From contig NZ_JBMOVV010000009.1 in NCBI RefSeq assembly GCF_049472135.1, forward strand, positions 1 to 64,000: 64,000 bases of DNA, given 5' to 3'. The notes beneath the pieces are model-generated. The model saw only the letters and a program-made list of their open reading frames with translations, was not told where the DNA came from and ran no database searches. How positions within the stretch are numbered: position 1 is the first letter of the stretch; each line of letters starts with the position of its first letter. The DNA is from Arcobacter_B sp049472135 (GTDB taxonomy: Bacteria; Campylobacterota; Campylobacteria; Campylobacterales; Arcobacteraceae). This document shows positions 63,059 through 64,000 of the stretch, piece by piece. The translations under genes were made by a program, and so were the position numbers.

Positions 63059-63382
63059 ATGGAAATGATTTTAAATGAAAATGACATAGTTGTTGGTGCA
63101 AAATTTGATAATGGCACTATTCAAGACTATATTGATGATAAAAAAACTTACGGACTAATAAGAATAGAAGATTCAACTGCAAACTGGTTTTTATTTAATA
63201 AAGATGAGAGTGAAGAAGATATTCAGAAACTATATAATGAAATCATAAATCAAGATCATTTTATCCATGATGACTTTGGAGAAGAGATAGTTATATTCAA
63301 CAGACAGGGTTCTGTAGAGTATAAAGATTTTAAAGATAAAATAGACGAGTATCTAAATGATGAGATGGGTAGTATTTTTTAA
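63059..63382 (+). CDS. Hypothetical acidic protein
   Basis: 107 residues, acidic, no signal peptide or TM. AAAGG precedes the ATG at good distance. I do not recognise a family; the even mix of acidic and hydrophobic residues suggests a small folded cytoplasmic protein. Confidence 0.65.
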   Translation: MEMILNENDIVVGAKFDNGTIQDYIDDKKTYGLIRIEDSTANWFLFNKDESEEDIQKLYNEIINQDHFIHDDFGEEIVIFNRQGSVEYKDFKDKIDEYLNDEMGSIF

Positions 63383-63388
63383 TACTAC
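63369..63388. terminator. Convergent hairpin
   Basis: GTAGTATT-TTTT-AATACTAC stem-loop spans the two convergent gene ends (63382 and 63385). Confidence 0.5.
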
Positions 63389-64000
63389 TCAATAAATACT
63401 TTTTTGTAAATCTCATCAAAGTTTTGTATATCTAAAGGTGTAAAAGCCTTATCTCTTTGTTCGTTCCAATATAAAAGTTTATGTCTTAAACCCTTTTTAT
63501 TTAAAAACTTCACATAATAAGCTGTCGCTAAAACCTCTTTTGTTTTATTATCTACAAATCTATATTTATATTCATCATAAATATTAGGAAGAAGACTTTT
63601 TGTCTTTTCAACTTTTATAGAGTATTTAGCTTTTATTTCATTATTTTTAGACTCTTGTGTATATTCATAGCCATTTAAAAAAAGTCTAACTTTTTTATAT
63701 TTATATCTATTAAATCTATATTCTAAAGCCGGTATATCAACAAATTTTTCAATATAACTTTCATGTTCATCTACTAGTTTTTGTTTTGAACTTGAAGATA
63801 AATTTGCTAATTGTTTTAAATCATGGCCATATACTTTAATAGTAGACAAACTTTCAATTCGGTTATACTCATTTTTAACAGCTTTTTTATAAAAAGTGCT
63901 ATTATATGAAGTTAAACTATAAAAGTTTTTTACAAGATACTTTAAAAAAATGTCATTATAAAATAGACTTAAAGTTAAAACAATTGATATTAGAAAAACT
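63385..64000 (-). CDS. Hypothetical membrane-anchored protein (partial, runs off window)
   Basis: The frame stays open from its stop at 63385 to the window edge, so at least 205 residues are encoded and the start lies outside; a TTG at 63849 is internal. The visible N-terminal side has a hydrophobic stretch (VFLISIVLTLSLFY) that looks like a TM helix or uncleaved signal, followed by a basic extracytoplasmic part. Not recognised. Confidence 0.65.
   Translation of the reverse strand, partial: VFLISIVLTLSLFYNDIFLKYLVKNFYSLTSYNSTFYKKAVKNEYNRIESLSTIKVYGHDLKQLANLSSSSKQKLVDEHESYIEKFVDIPALEYRFNRYKYKKVRLFLNGYEYTQESKNNEIKAKYSIKVEKTKSLLPNIYDEYKYRFVDNKTKEVLATAYYVKFLNKKGLRHKLLYWNEQRDKAFTPLDIQNFDEIYKKVFIE

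Noticed and set aside
1..64000. CRISPR arrays, tRNA, rRNA or insertion sequences
   Set aside because: I looked for regularly spaced repeats, TTCGAATC-type T-loops and transposase motifs on both strands and saw none; weak or unusual tRNA genes cannot be fully excluded by eye.

Overview
The window looks like chromosome of a low-GC member of the Campylobacterota, most likely Arcobacteraceae. This rests on strongly A/T-biased codons, short intergenic gaps, frequent ATGA/TAATG stop-start overlaps, frequent TTG starts, and gene types such as cache-domain sensor kinases, TRAP transporters and EI24 proteins. No rRNA, tRNA, CRISPR array or insertion sequence was seen. All assignments come from reading the sequence; no database search was possible.

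Layout. (1) 19-5184, plus strand: the end of a surface-polysaccharide locus, with GDP-L-fucose synthesis (gmd, fcl), the first two dTDP-sugar steps (rfbA, rfbB) and a GT10 fucosyltransferase-like enzyme. (2) 18280-5192, minus strand: a packed ten-gene run, gltB-gltD-inositol monophosphatase-like-ferredoxin-Ppx/GppA-LpxL-ELM1-GT4-GT4-GT9, which joins glutamate synthesis to lipid A/LPS core assembly. (3) 18641-21543: a dctPQM TRAP transporter. (4) 21805-27317, minus strand: an accessory island holding a two-gene system that matches Mokosh type I anti-phage defence (kinase-helicase MkoA and PLD nuclease MkoB). It is flanked by a broken DUF2779/Cas4-like nuclease gene on one side and a scrap of sbcC on the other. 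(5) 27613-37444: a lysyltransferase-domain/GNAT/membrane trio, a hybrid histidine kinase, MgtE, a PsiE-like protein, RimK with its retropepsin-like partner, and an orphan phage-type family B DNA polymerase. (6) 37509-42547: an unknown membrane protein and a tesA-ybbA-ybbP-like operon. (7) 42611-49223: a TolC-MFP-RND-TetR efflux operon and a divergent MarR gene with two near-identical palindromic operators between them. (8) 49236-54671: an alanine catabolic unit (alr, AGCS symporter, dadA, ridA) with a divergent YheO/DauR-type regulator. (9) 54709-64000: small membrane proteins, AzlCD with an AraC regulator, a two-component system linked to a split subtilase (prodomain and protease as separate genes), an EI24 protein, a radical SAM/SPASM protein and two unknowns, the last running off the window.

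The most interesting places are the Mokosh-like island with its nuclease pseudogene and sbcC scar, the lone DNA polymerase B with a near-leaderless promoter, the two-gene subtilase, the paired MarR operators, and a glycosyltransferase whose natural start position reads ATT.
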